Source of the DNA: Enoplolaimus lenunculus
Lineage: Eukaryota > Nematoda > Enoplea > Enoplida > Thoracostomopsidae
Direction: 5' to 3'
Length of the DNA stretch: 64,000 nt
Assembly (NCBI GenBank): GCA_030248215.1
Contig: JASANG010001500.1
Location: forward strand, 62,001 to 126,000
The notes under the pieces were generated by a model, which was not told the DNA's origin, did no database searches, and worked only from the letters and a program-made list of their open reading frames with translations. A program made the position numbers and the translations under genes. Position 1 is the first letter of the stretch. The number at the start of each line of letters is the position of its first letter. This document shows, in pieces, positions 25,801 through 37,300 of this stretch.

Positions 25801-26713
25801 GTCCCGCTGTCCCGATGTCCTACTGTCCCGCTGTCCTACTGTCCCGCTGTCCTACTGTCCCGCTGTCCTACTGTCCCACTGTCCTACTGTCCCACTGTCC
25901 CGCTGTCCTACTGTCCCGCTGTCCTGCTTTCCAACTGTCCCGCTGTCCTACTGTCCCGTTGTCCCACTGTCCCGCTGTCCCACTGTCCCGCTGTCCTACT
26001 CTCCCGCTGTCCTACTGTCCCGCTGTTCCAGTGTCCCGCTGTCCCGGGACAGCGGAACGGCACTCAGCGTAACATGGGCCGCACAGTGTATGGCAAGTGT
26101 TTACTCAACGGACCGTCCGTCTGTCTATTAAAAGGACAAAAAGTAAATTTGGAAATTGGAATTACTCATGTTGCGTGTACAGGTTTTTCGGAAACGTGGG
26201 GCAGCGGAGACTGAAGGAACAGTCTGCAGAGCAGGACAGTCGGTACAGCTTGCAGCAGGAAAACAGGAAAGCCGGCACAGCACGACAAGCGGAACAACAG
26301 AATAACCACTGTCCTACTGCCCCACCGTCTCGCTGTCCTACTGTCCCACTGTCCTGCTGTCCCACTGTCCCGCTGTCCTACTGTCCTACTGTCCCGCTGT
26401 CCTACCGTTCCACTGTCCTACTGTCCCGGTGTCCAACTGTCCCGCTGTTCCACTGTCCAGCTGTCCCGATGTCCTACTGTCCTACTGTCCCGCTGTCCTA
26501 CTGTCCCACTATCCCGCTGTCCTACTGTCCCGCTGTCTCACTGTCCTGCTGTCCTACTGTCCAGCTGTCCTACTGTCCCGCTGTCCTACTGTACCGTTGT
26601 CCCACTGTCCCGCTGTCCCACTGTCCCGCTGTCCTACTCTCCCGCTGTCCTACTGTCCCGCTGTTCCAGTGTCCCGCCCCCCCCCCCCCCCCCCCCCCCC
26701 CCCACCCCACCCA

Positions 26714-26745
<32 letters not shown>

Positions 26746-27318
26746 CCCCCTGTCCCGATGTCCTACTGTCCCGCTGTCCTACTGTCCCGCTGTCCTACTG
26801 TCCCGCTGTCCTACTGTCCCACTGTCCTACTGTCCCACTGTCCCGCTGTCCTACTGTCCCGCTGTCCTGCTTTCCCACTGTCCCGCTGTCCTACTGTTCC
26901 GTTGTCCCACTGTCGCGCTGTCCCACTGTCCCGCTGTCCTACTCTCCCGCTGTCCTACTGTCCTGCTGTTCCAGTGTCCCGCTGTCCGGGGCCAGCGGAA
27001 CGGCACTCAGCGTAACATGGGCCGCACAGTGTATGGCAAGTGTTTACTCAACGGACCGTCCGTCTGTCTATTAAAAGGACAAAAAGTAAATTTGGAAATT
27101 GGAATTACTCATGTTGCGTGTACAAGTTTTTCGGAAACGTGGGGCAGCGGAAACTGAAGGAACAGTCTGCAGAGCAGGACAGTCGGTACAGCTTGCAGCA
27201 GGAAAACAGGAAAGCCAGCACAGCACGACAAGCGGAACAACAGAATAACCACGACAGAAAGACAGCCGTGGCAGCAGGATAACCCGGTCATCAGGACAGT
27301 TAGGATAGCAGGACATGC
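22896..27318. repeat. Octamer satellite (CTGTCCYR)n with three embedded 263-base spacers
   Basis: About 4 kb of CTGTCC followed by CG, TA, CA or TG, in three blocks: 22896-24474, 24737-26045 and 26308-26987. Each block ends at CTGTCCCGGGACAG or a variant, then a nearly identical non-repetitive spacer of about 263 bases follows (24475-24737, 26046-26307, 26988-27252). The spacer starts 1,571 and 942 bases apart, and the octamer patterns after spacers 1 and 2 match base for base over long stretches, so larger units have been duplicated. Eight is not a multiple of 3, so the same 8-residue peptide repeats in all three plus frames; those open frames are not genes. Confidence 0.95.
26677..26750. 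other. 74-base C tract inside the octamer satellite, likely assembly error
   Basis: A run of C with three A and one T interrupts octamer block 3. At the matching place in block 2 (near 25109) the octamers are uninterrupted, so the run is an insertion between GTCCCG and CTGTCCCGATG. Such a tract is typical of a consensus failure in low-complexity sequence, though a true expansion cannot be excluded. Confidence 0.7.
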
Positions 27319-28471
27319 CAGATATCCAGATATTTGGATTTAACCTCCCGTAAATGTTGAGGGGTTACCAGTACCAGCATTTTTTATTTTCCCAAATCCC
27401 AATTTCCAGGGTGATATCCCAATTCTAATTTCAGCAATATCCCGATCGAAAAAGGTTGTACCAAAAAATGTAGCTTCTGGGAACCTAATATCTATTTCCC
27501 GATTAAAACGTCCCAATTCCCCAAAATCCCAGTTCCTCATTTAATTCCCGATCGAAATGCTGCGTCCGAACTGGCAATTTCTCGGCAGAATCGTTATTTC
27601 CCATAATTCCAATATACCAGATGATATCTAGATTTCCCAAATAAGTTCCTAGGTAATATCACAATTCCCAAAATCCCAATTATACGAAATTCCGAGCGAA
27701 AAATTTTGCGCTCGAAATTCCAATTTCCCGGGAGAATCCATCATTTACCGAAGCCCTAATTTTCCGGGTAATATCCCAAGTTTCCAACAACTCAAGTTCT
27801 CGGGTGATATACGCGGATTTTGGAAGGGATCTCTTCAGTACATGGGCTACTTGCTCTATATAGCACAAATATTGTTAGCGATAACGGGTCGAGGATTTGT
27901 TGTTGTATTTACTTAGCTATGTGATAAGTTTGGGTTTGACATGTTCATAAAAAATAATAATGGTTAGTTTCCACCAACCAGCCGGTAAGTAAAACAAGGC
28001 GTTTCTAACTACTCTTAATCAGTATACATGCGGATATGTTTGGAAAAAGGAATGAAATAATGAATTTAGGAAGAACACCCGCTTTGGTCTTACCGCAAAT
28101 CAAAAGTAACTGATACAATATTTCAACCAGCAAGTCAACCAGCTCAACGGCTTATCGGCCGTGAACTTTATAGCGATTAACATCTTAGGTCTGGACTGGT
28201 CAAAAACGGGGATTTGCAACCGATCCGAAGGTGGGTATGGTCTAGTTTTCGGTTCATTCTGCAACAGTTTAACACAATTTTACACAACCCTACTACTCGT
28301 ATGCGGTTATAAGTGTGAATGTTGGATATATTAATAACATAGGTTTTGAGGACACGACACCGTCGGTTTTCGCCGATCTGATACGGAACCGTACGGAAGT
28401 GAACTCAGATCTATACGGAATTCGACGTAGGCTTACCCCTAGATACGCTAAGACTAATCAACGCGGCACGG
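27319..28471. other. Intergenic stretch without a supported gene
   Basis: 27340-27860 is rich in short words such as TCCCAATT and CCCGATCGAA, so it looks like degenerate repeat. I see no splice-site-bounded coding segment and no match to a known protein family. 27860-28470 shows nothing I can classify. Confidence 0.5.
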
Positions 28472-28545
28472 AGGTGACAGGTGGTTTCGAACTAGCGACG
28501 TTCTGCGTGTTAGGCAGATGCTTTTACTACTGTTTTACACAGCCC
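28472..28545 (-). repeat. tRNA-like sequence (Val-like), probably a SINE head or tRNA relic
   Basis: Read on the minus strand it contains TGCCTAACACGCAGAA followed by AGTTCGAAACC, close to the anticodon arm (anticodon AAC) and T-loop/B-box of tRNA-Val. The acceptor stem does not pair well and the D-arm is degenerate, so I do not call a functional tRNA. Confidence 0.4.
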
Positions 28546-30089
28546 GCTTCTTACATATAATGCATATGCACCAGGAAGGACAAGCTTGTCTCACATGCGT
28601 ACAACCTGCTCATATGCTTTTTGTATTATTACAGCAGTAGTTATGACTAAATTGTAGTTGTATTTAACCATGAGCTTGTCTGCTTCAATAAAAGTGAATG
28701 CTCGTGTAGAAGTAACGGGTATGTTCTTATCTTGATACTTGAGGAAATGCGCGGATAACGCGACATTTTAATCCCCTCGTTATTGTTGGACATTTTTGCT
28801 TATAACTTTTTAACAGGTGGACAAAATGAGACGATACAGGTCTCACTTTACTCCTCTTCGTTTAAAACAGTTTTAGCGCTGTGCCTTTTCCTAAATTTGT
28901 TTGCAAAATGTTATTTTTTCAAAAAAATTGAATGCGGTTTACGTGGCATAACTGGTTGTAGCTATTTTGACGTGCTACCTGTAGTTTTAAAGTGCTGAGT
29001 ATGTTTAACAGACATAGTGTAAAAATATGCCCGTGTATTAAAAATGTATTTGATCAGGCCATCGTAAAATTCAGTAGTCAAAATGTTGAATGCCGTTTGA
29101 TCCTCCACTAATTTAAAACGTCGTACATGTCAGCCTGGTTTGAGTTGTTGTTGACAACAAAACCAACATTAAATAGGGATTTTATTAAGCGGGTTAAGCT
29201 AGCCTATTGCAACAGGATATAGATGTGGAAAGATGTGATCCCCGGAAATATTTTTGATCACCTCCCGGAAATTTAATTTCATAGTATTTTTTAGTCGTAA
29301 ACCAAACATTTTCGCAGTTTTCGATCGTTAAACAGCCAATCTAAGGTGTTGTTTCTGTTACTTGTTGCAGCCCGCGATATTTTTAAAGAAATTGCGACTT
29401 TCCGGGGCGATCAAATTTTAATCCCCTCCGGGGGGGTGTGATCATAAATGACCATCCCCCCAGGGTGCGACCGGACACCCGGCTCCTGTAGCACAAACGC
29501 ATAGTTTAACGAACTTATATACTTTCCAGTCAAGCAATATGTATGCAAATTGTAACGACGATACACTAACGCCTTCCAATACAAATGGTTACCTAAGCAG
29601 AAGCACTCAACTACTCGCTCTTCACTATTTCACCAGTCACTGTTAGCTCTGACAAGCACAAGATTATCCGAAAATTTTAAAAAAATAATTGTAATCGTAA
29701 ATTAGTTATTAGCTAGCTATTCATTTATCGGCTTTGGAGATTGTAGACAATTTTTTCAAATTCTTCGCACTAACTAATAATTAGTGAAACAGTGAAGAAC
29801 TCCTAGTTTGGGCTTGTTAATTTATCGGTTTTGGAGGTTTATGAACGATTTATATGTTCAGATTCCTTGCACCCAAAGTTAGTAAGTTACTATGCCAATT
29901 TGTTTTACCCAGCTATTGGAGATGTCCCGGGTCAGGATTTTACCCGGGGTAAGCCGGGGCCAACAAAATACACTAAACTTCAAATTTTATGTACCTTTTG
30001 TGCAATCATGTATATACCTGCGAGCACGTTACCGGTTTTATAATATCACGTCACGCGATATTTTGCGTATAACAATGTAATAATCTTTA

Positions 30090-30626
30090 GCCCTATTCAC
30101 ACGTGCAAGTTTTTGCTGCGAGAACTTGCAGCTGCAACTTGCACGAAATACTTGCAGCTGTAAGTATTTGTTAGGAATCATAACTTTCATTCTGAATCTT
30201 GACATGAATTTATGTGAATAATTTGCAGACCACTGCAATATATATCAAACATAACCTATAATCTATCAGTTTAGCCAATGATGATACATGAATGCGACTT
30301 GCAAGACTATTCATACCTACGAATTAATTCTTCTCGTATATTTAAAAATTTAAAACTAGTCCCATTACTTTCGCCGTCGGCTGCGAAATATCAAAAAGTT
30401 AGATATTAGAATTAATCCACACTTCTTGAATAAATTCAATAAGTCTGAATTATTTCAAAAGGCACTCAGCAATTGTCTTCTTTTTGGCCAACCAAAATGC
30501 AGCAAGTGCAAGAAATTCGAGTGATTTGCGACGGCGTTCACACGTGCGAATTAAATTCAATCACATGAATTCTAATGAATAACGTGCAAGTTTTTGCTGC
30601 AAAAACGTTGCACGTGTGAATAAGGC
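30090..30626. mobile_element. Inverted-repeat element with GCC(C)TATTCACACGTGCAA ends, PIF/Harbinger-like
   Basis: The 537-base element begins GCCCTATTCACACGTGCAA and ends TTGCACGTGTGAATAAGGC. TTTA flanks both sides (30086-30089, 30627-30630), compatible with a 3-4 base TTA-type target duplication as made by PIF/Harbinger elements. Sub-terminal words such as AGTTTTTGCTGC also occur inverted. A diverged, partly reversed relative lies at about 51840-52258. Non-coding. Confidence 0.7.
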
Positions 30627-31179
30627 TTTAACGTGCTGCATTCGGGCTAAATTGTTCAACGGGATGTTTTGTTTAGACATGTGTAGAAACTTACTGCAGT
30701 GCTGTTGTAGCGTTTACAAAAGAAGTTCACACAGCAGTAATGTTTTGGTATGTGAACGTCTACGGTTGGCGGTGGTTTTTTGATTTTATTTGTATTCTGT
30801 TGAGCATAGTTACGCACTGTGCGAAGCGGGGGCGTTTGCAGTAAGTACGGGTGGTCAAGCAAGGTAGAAACAGAGTTGCGATTTCAGTTAAAATTAGATT
30901 CACAGTCAGTTCTGATTCTGATTACAAATTGAAAATATTGTAAACACGCGTACTTTGCGGTTCCCATACCACTATTCATAATCTTGTTGTTCCCATTCCG
31001 CTTCCGATATAATCTGGTTCCGTTTTTCACTCTGTTTTAATCTTTCTGTTTTCGTTCGTGGTGGTACGGTAACGGCCCCGACCTTTCGACCAGCGAGTAC
31101 AAAACATAAAATGCTTCGCGACACACCGGTGCTTGGCTCGAAGTTTCTCTTCGCTCAACAAACTATGTTCAAATTGTAG

Positions 31180-31381
31180 GCACGATTATAAAGGTGCATT
31201 GTTGATTTTAGATAAACGTTACCCTGGAACAGTGAGATATGTTGGAACCACTCAATTTCAAACTGGCAAGTGGATTGGAGTTGAATTGGATGAGCCGAAA
31301 GGCAAAAATAACGGGACAGTGCAGGGCAAAGAGTATTTTCGTTGCAAAGAAAATCATGGAATGTTTGTCCGACAAAATCAG
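31180..31381 (+). CDS. DCTN1: Dynactin CAP-Gly exon
   Basis: Encodes [30 protein letters not shown] and [12 protein letters not shown], then HGMFVRQNQ: a complete CAP-Gly core, the module that binds the C-terminal EEY/F of tubulin and EB proteins. The usual GKNDG signature reads GKNNG here, one conservative change. The exon starts at 31212 (after TTGATTTTAG) or at 31180 (after AAATTGTAG), the latter adding [11 protein letters not shown], which also aligns with the first CAP-Gly strand. The donor at 31382 is GTCAGT. No in-frame ATG lies directly upstream. An ATG at 31111 opens a different frame ([11 protein letters not shown]) that hits a stop after 22 codons, so an upstream coding exon is still to be located. 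Confidence 0.9.
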
Positions 31382-34300
31382 GTCAGTGTCTACACTTGAG
31401 AAACTGGTACGCTTTAAAGTTACACAAACTACCGTGCTTGTTGACGTACAGCAACAGTACTACGTATATACTAATTTTAACTAATGAGGGGAATCTCGGA
31501 AAAACGCTGTGACCTCTTCTGAAGTTTTTTGATAACTCATTTTTTCTTAACATTCAATGCGGTTTACGTGGCATAACTGTGGAACCACGCATTTGTTAAC
31601 GACGTACAATACCGCAAAATGTGGCGATTTGTGTGCTCTATATCATGTAAACATACTAATTATAACCTGATCGAAAACGAGCCTTCAATGATTTGTCATT
31701 CCAATTATATCATTAACTGGTTGTAGCTATATTGACATGCTACCTGTACTTATAAAGTACTATTAACTATTACAGTTGTTCCGGAGCCACTATTTTTACC
31801 GGCACTGTTCGGAGCCAAGTTAGAACACCTAAAAAACTATCAACATGAACTACGATATACGTAATATGTGTATGTTGGCTAAGAGTGAAAATTAAACAAT
31901 GTACATATTGCGTAGTGTGAATAGAAACCGTAAAAAATAAAAATACAGTACGTATGTACAGTGATTTCTTGTGATTTAGCGTGACATAATTGTTTTTCAT
32001 GCGAGTCAATTAAGAGTAGTATATATCAAAAACGGAGCCCGATTAGGCCCTGGCAAATAACGTGTTGGCCCCGATCCCTTGGCATCTCTCATTTTGAAAC
32101 TTTTAATTTTTTTGGTCGGTACCGGGGCCTGGAGCCTCTGCCCGATTGTTTATTTTCACACTGTTAGCCATCATATTTATTACGTATATGCAGCTCATGT
32201 TGATAGGTATCTTTTTAGGTTTTCTAACTTGGCCCCATGCATATGTGTCTCGGATAAGTTTAGTAGGTTTTGAATGGTTCGTTGTCATTTGCGTTATGTG
32301 TGTTTGTTTAGATATTCATAAACGGAGGACTTTTGAGTAGCTCTGAATCACTTGCGAGCAATACAGACAACCAATCAACGCCGAGCACTGCGCAAAGTGC
32401 ATTGTCTCAATCGCAAACGTCGAAGTTGCCATCGAAACAGTCTGCATTGAAGCCGCCAACGAAACGGGTCACACCACCAAAAAGTTAGCAAACACAGTAT
32501 TTACTACTGCACTAAATTAGCCTAGCGTGATTAAGTTTTCTTTCTTCCAAAACCTACATTTAAGATGCGGTTCCGGCAACGAAAGACGGGTGGTTCTTTC
32601 GGAAAAATTATGCCCAGAAAAAATTTTTTCCGAAAATTGTGGAAAATTTTTTTGTAACGGTCTATTTTAAAGACAACACCGATTCTGCGTTAGCGTCAAA
32701 ATTATGTGTAATATTGTGATGTTTTAAAATGATAAAAAATCCGAACAGACAGAAATTCTGTTTCTTATAAGGAAAGCATATACATAACACATATGTTACG
32801 TGTATGTAGGCTCTTGTCAAGGTGCAACCAGAATTCCGGTTCCGGCATTTTTTCACCTTTTGGTTCCGGTAAATTTTTACCGGATTTAAAAATTCTGGTG
32901 TTATTATTTGGCCGTTTTCTTAACTTTGCTAATTTTTTAGAATCTCTTTTGAAAGCCACATGTACTCCAAATATAACCATTGATGGTGGATTTCACTTCA
33001 GTCGATGATGAAAATCTAAAATACACCAAATGAAATAAATACCTATGTTCGACTAAGGTTATTTCACAAATAATAGAGCAAAAATAAGATTAAAATTGGT
33101 GAAATGTATTTTTCACTTTCCGGTTCCGGTAAAATTTTCAAATTCCGGTTCCGGTAAATTGTAATTCCGGTTGCACCCTGGCTCTCGTGGATTTGGTTCA
33201 AATTTCCATTACCATAATTTCACACAACAACTAGGTTGGTGATATCAATCTTTCTCTAGCCACCGCCCTATTGTGCTCCTTTTTCCTGTGTCAAAATTGG
33301 TCGAAGGGTAGTACTCCCGAATCTCACAAAGAGCTTACCTGTTACCAGACACCAATTATATGATTTAAGAGAGCATTTTGCTGGTCATTTGGTGGGGGTC
33401 TCGCCGGTTCTTCATGGTACTTCACCGACACCTTCAGGTTCCGGTTTTATGAAAAATTCCTGCTGTGGTCGGGATATTACGAAAATACCCGGAATACAAT
33501 AATCTGGTACAAATGAATTTTGTTAAATGCTAGTATTATAAATTAAGTATTTGGATAGGAATTAATATAGGTATACATAAATGCCGTTGGTTTGTCTTGA
33601 CGGACCGTCGGACAGAGATCGAAGCATCCGGATTAGATTGCATCCTTTTCCTTATGTATATAAACCCATTAATGGCTGGAAGCGATATTTTTGTATATTG
33701 AATACTTATTGAGTTTTACTGCAAGAAGTATTAATGTGGGCACTGGGTAGTTCAGTTAACGAGTTTAGACGGTGCTAGTTAGTGACGTTTAAGGATTAAC
33801 AGAATACGATCTCTAGAGTTCACTTTGAAAAACTGTTAATTCTTTCAGTGTAGTTGAGCTTATTTCGTTCAGGTCCTGATGATGACACATCGAGCATCAA
33901 ACAGCCAACCAAGGTTAGTCTCATTAACAGAACTTGTAGGTCGAGCAGTAAAAATATTGAGTGTTTAAGGAATGAATCATGCAGCCTCAACAGTTGTTTT
34001 TACGATTACACTAGCGGATTATATTGTTTGTGATAGTTACAAATATATATTCTGAATACACCGCTGCAGTGTTAGATTAATAGTTACTGATAGTTTTGAT
34101 TGAAGCAAAATACTTAAATTTAATCTACTTTTGTTTTGCATAAATTCATAAATTTACTTATCGAACTGTTCAGCTGTTCTTAAAGTAAATTTTGTTATCT
34201 AGATTGGTTTCCAAATCTATGGTAACTTAGACAAAAATACGCATTGAGATTGATAAAAACATTGTCCTCGTTCAGTACAAGTACAAATTTTGACCACAAT

Positions 34301-37300
34301 ATAATTGAACACACTTTTACTGGTCTAGTGCCATATGTAAAATAGTAAATATTTTAGATGCCTTCATCTGGTGACTTGAAAGGCGTTAAATCTCAATCGA
34401 GCTTATTGAAACCGTCACCTTCAAGTGAGCGATTGACTCAGCTGAAGACTTCAGGCAACACCAGCTCACAGGAGAAATTGCAAGGCGGGAGCTCTACTGA
34501 AAGGTAACAATAGGTGTTCAATTTTGGGCAAAAATGAATGTAGAGCTTCTTGTAACTGGCATTGAATTCTTTATGTATTCCTTTGTTATGTTTTTAAACG
34601 CTTAATAAGACAGCTAGCCTAGTCGAGTTTGTCGGCAAACTTAGGTTCGGAGTATTTTGAAAAAATATATTAAATTGGTGTGCTCAATTACCGCCCATTG
34701 GTTGAAACTTTAAACGGAAAAAATGTCTTATTTTTGTACGTATCTGACGTAGTAAAGATATTTTAGGCACGAGAAAATATTAAAAAAATCATTTAATGGC
34801 ATAGTTGTTGCTCTGGGCCAATTCGCCGTAACCGTATCACTATGGTCTGCTTAAGTTTACGCGTTTATTGATTTTGTTGCAGCCTTAATAAAAAGCCTAT
34901 ACAAGCTGGTAAAACACCGTCTGATAAAAGAAAATCGCAAGTCACAGGTAGTAGTGGTATTGCGGCCCCTGATGCTACACAGTCAAGTCGAAAAGTGTCT
35001 TCTGGGGTGAGCAGATTGCTGTCATCGGGAACAAATCGACCATCGGAAAGCGCACCTCAAGATCCGAAGCCGTTTCCCACAGCACAAGCAAGACACGGCG
35101 ATGATAGCCCGTTTAGTTCGTCACCGGCTGTTGGTACAACGGATAGTAGTGGAAAGGAGCGGCGTTTGAGTGTCGCGCAACAAGTTGCTCAGATACATCA
35201 GGTAGAACTCGGAACATGTATCATAATTTCAAGCCATGGGACCATGTTTTCAAATGTGTGTAGCCAGGGTGGCAACAAAGGTTCGGATTCGACAAAAATT
35301 TGAGGTTCGGATTCTGTTGTGGCAAAGCCGAATCCAACAAAGTTCGGCAATAAGTTTTTTCATTATTAAGCAATAAAATTTTTAAATACCTTGCTATAAA
35401 AATCAATATTTTTATTTCAGCTTAGAAATCTCAACTGACGTCGGGACGAAATATATTAACGTATTAAAAGTTATACGCCTCGCATTCCGTTGATATTCTG
35501 AAACAAATTATAGATATATCTGAAATTTGCAACATGCAGGAATCGGATTCGGTTTCGGATTCGGCAAATTAACACTGGATTCGGATTCGGGTTCGGTCAA
35601 ATCGTGGATTTGGTGCCTCCCTGCGTGTAGCATCTATCACCCGTTACCGATAGGTTTTCAAACTGTTGAACTTGTACAACCGCTAAACTAAAAATTGACA
35701 CAGAACTAAGCCAAGCATAATGCGAAAAAATCACGGAATTTCGAGCCTCAAGCTCCAAAACCTATCACCAACTTTCGATGGATGCGTCACACCTATGATA
35801 ATACCTGTCATGGTTTTAGTGTTTTACGTCCAGTACCAGTAGTGATAAGTTTTTTTACTCAGTTGTTAGAGAACTTTAACACCGACCATTGGAGGCAGAA
35901 ATTCTAACAATGAGTTTGCAGTTCTTTCCACTACATTAGTATGCAGGTTATCTTACTTAAAGCCAAAATCCTGGATTCTGTAAAGGGAATTTAAATGGTA
36001 TATCTGTATATTTTTTGACAGCACTTCGTTTCTATGTAGTTCTTTTGTACAAACTCTCGTTTTAGCCGTTTGATGTCTAAAGCACATTCTTTTGCAAATG
36101 TTTGGTATAAATTATGCCCACCCAGAGCAAATTGGCAATAAAAATGAGCCGTTTTATTTTGTTGTAAACCGGACCACCACTGACTATTTACGAAAACAAT
36201 TAAACAACCTGAATTTTTTCAATTTGTTGAGTGGCTTAATTCTAACCGGCGCAACATTTATTTGTCCGGTAGTTAAGATGGTCATCCCTCCCCTGTGCCT
36301 ACTGTATTCCTAACCTAGAACAACAATATGTTCTCGATGAATTGATTTTTATGCTGTTCACAGGACGTTGAGCGTGGCCGTGGACGAGAGGGCATTGTTC
36401 GCGCATCGCTAGGAAGCTTTGGTATTCCAGAAGGACTGGATTCACCAGCAGAACTTGAATATTTGCGGGTAGAATGCAAGGATTTAGCAGAAAAGCTGGA
36501 AACACTTCGAATGAAGCGAAGCGAAGATAAACAAAAATTAATCGACTATGAAAAATGCAAGATACAAGTTGAGCAGGTAAAAGCAGAGCTCCCATTGCAT
36601 AAGTAAAAGTCGTAGTGGTACTACACGTATTGAGCGAAGCTCGAACCCATTTACTGACAATAAGCTCAAATGCAATAATGGGAATAGTTAATCTGCTAGT
36701 TAGCGAGTTCCTACTAATTTGCAAATATAGAAAGTTTTGAGCCACGTATTTAAGTGTTTAAACTCTACGGAACACAACGACAAAACCAATACTTATAAAA
36801 AGTTAATGCACTTAAATGCTAAAATTGACATAGGTAATATGCTAACTAGCGTGTAACTAACTAATTTTTAAGTGTATAATTCCCAACGCAACTGCCATAG
36901 TTAACATAGGTAATATGCTATTTAGTTAGTAGATAGCTTTTCATCTATTTTGGAGTTTATAAACAGTATTAATTCAGATTCCTCGCACCCAAAAACCATT
37001 TAGTAGTGAACACTAATCGCTTTGTAACTAATAATTAGGTTGTGAAATAGTGTAAAAAGTATTAACTTAGGTTTAACTAAATAGCTAAGAGGTTTATAAA
37101 CAATTTATTAATAATCCGACATCCTAGAACCGCTTAGCACTGAAATTAGATTGCTTGTAACCCGAATAATAATTAGTATTGTAAAAAGTCCCGGTTTAGG
37201 CATAACCAGTTATGCAGATTATCCTGTAGCTAGTAAACGACTTAGAATTTTAAAAGCCCTATGCGAGTTAAAACTTTAGGATAATAAGCTTTTAAACAAA

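Noticed and set aside
24526-26214. 562-codon open frame, plus parallel ones at 22873-23610, 24858-26072 and 26097-27074, encoding a Cys/Pro/Ser/Leu repeat protein
   Set aside because: The same peptide appears in all three frames because the DNA repeat is 8 bases long and has no stops. There is no start context, splicing or independent codon signal.
28315-28560. 81-codon plus-strand frame
   Set aside because: It overlaps the tRNA-like sequence and has no family match.
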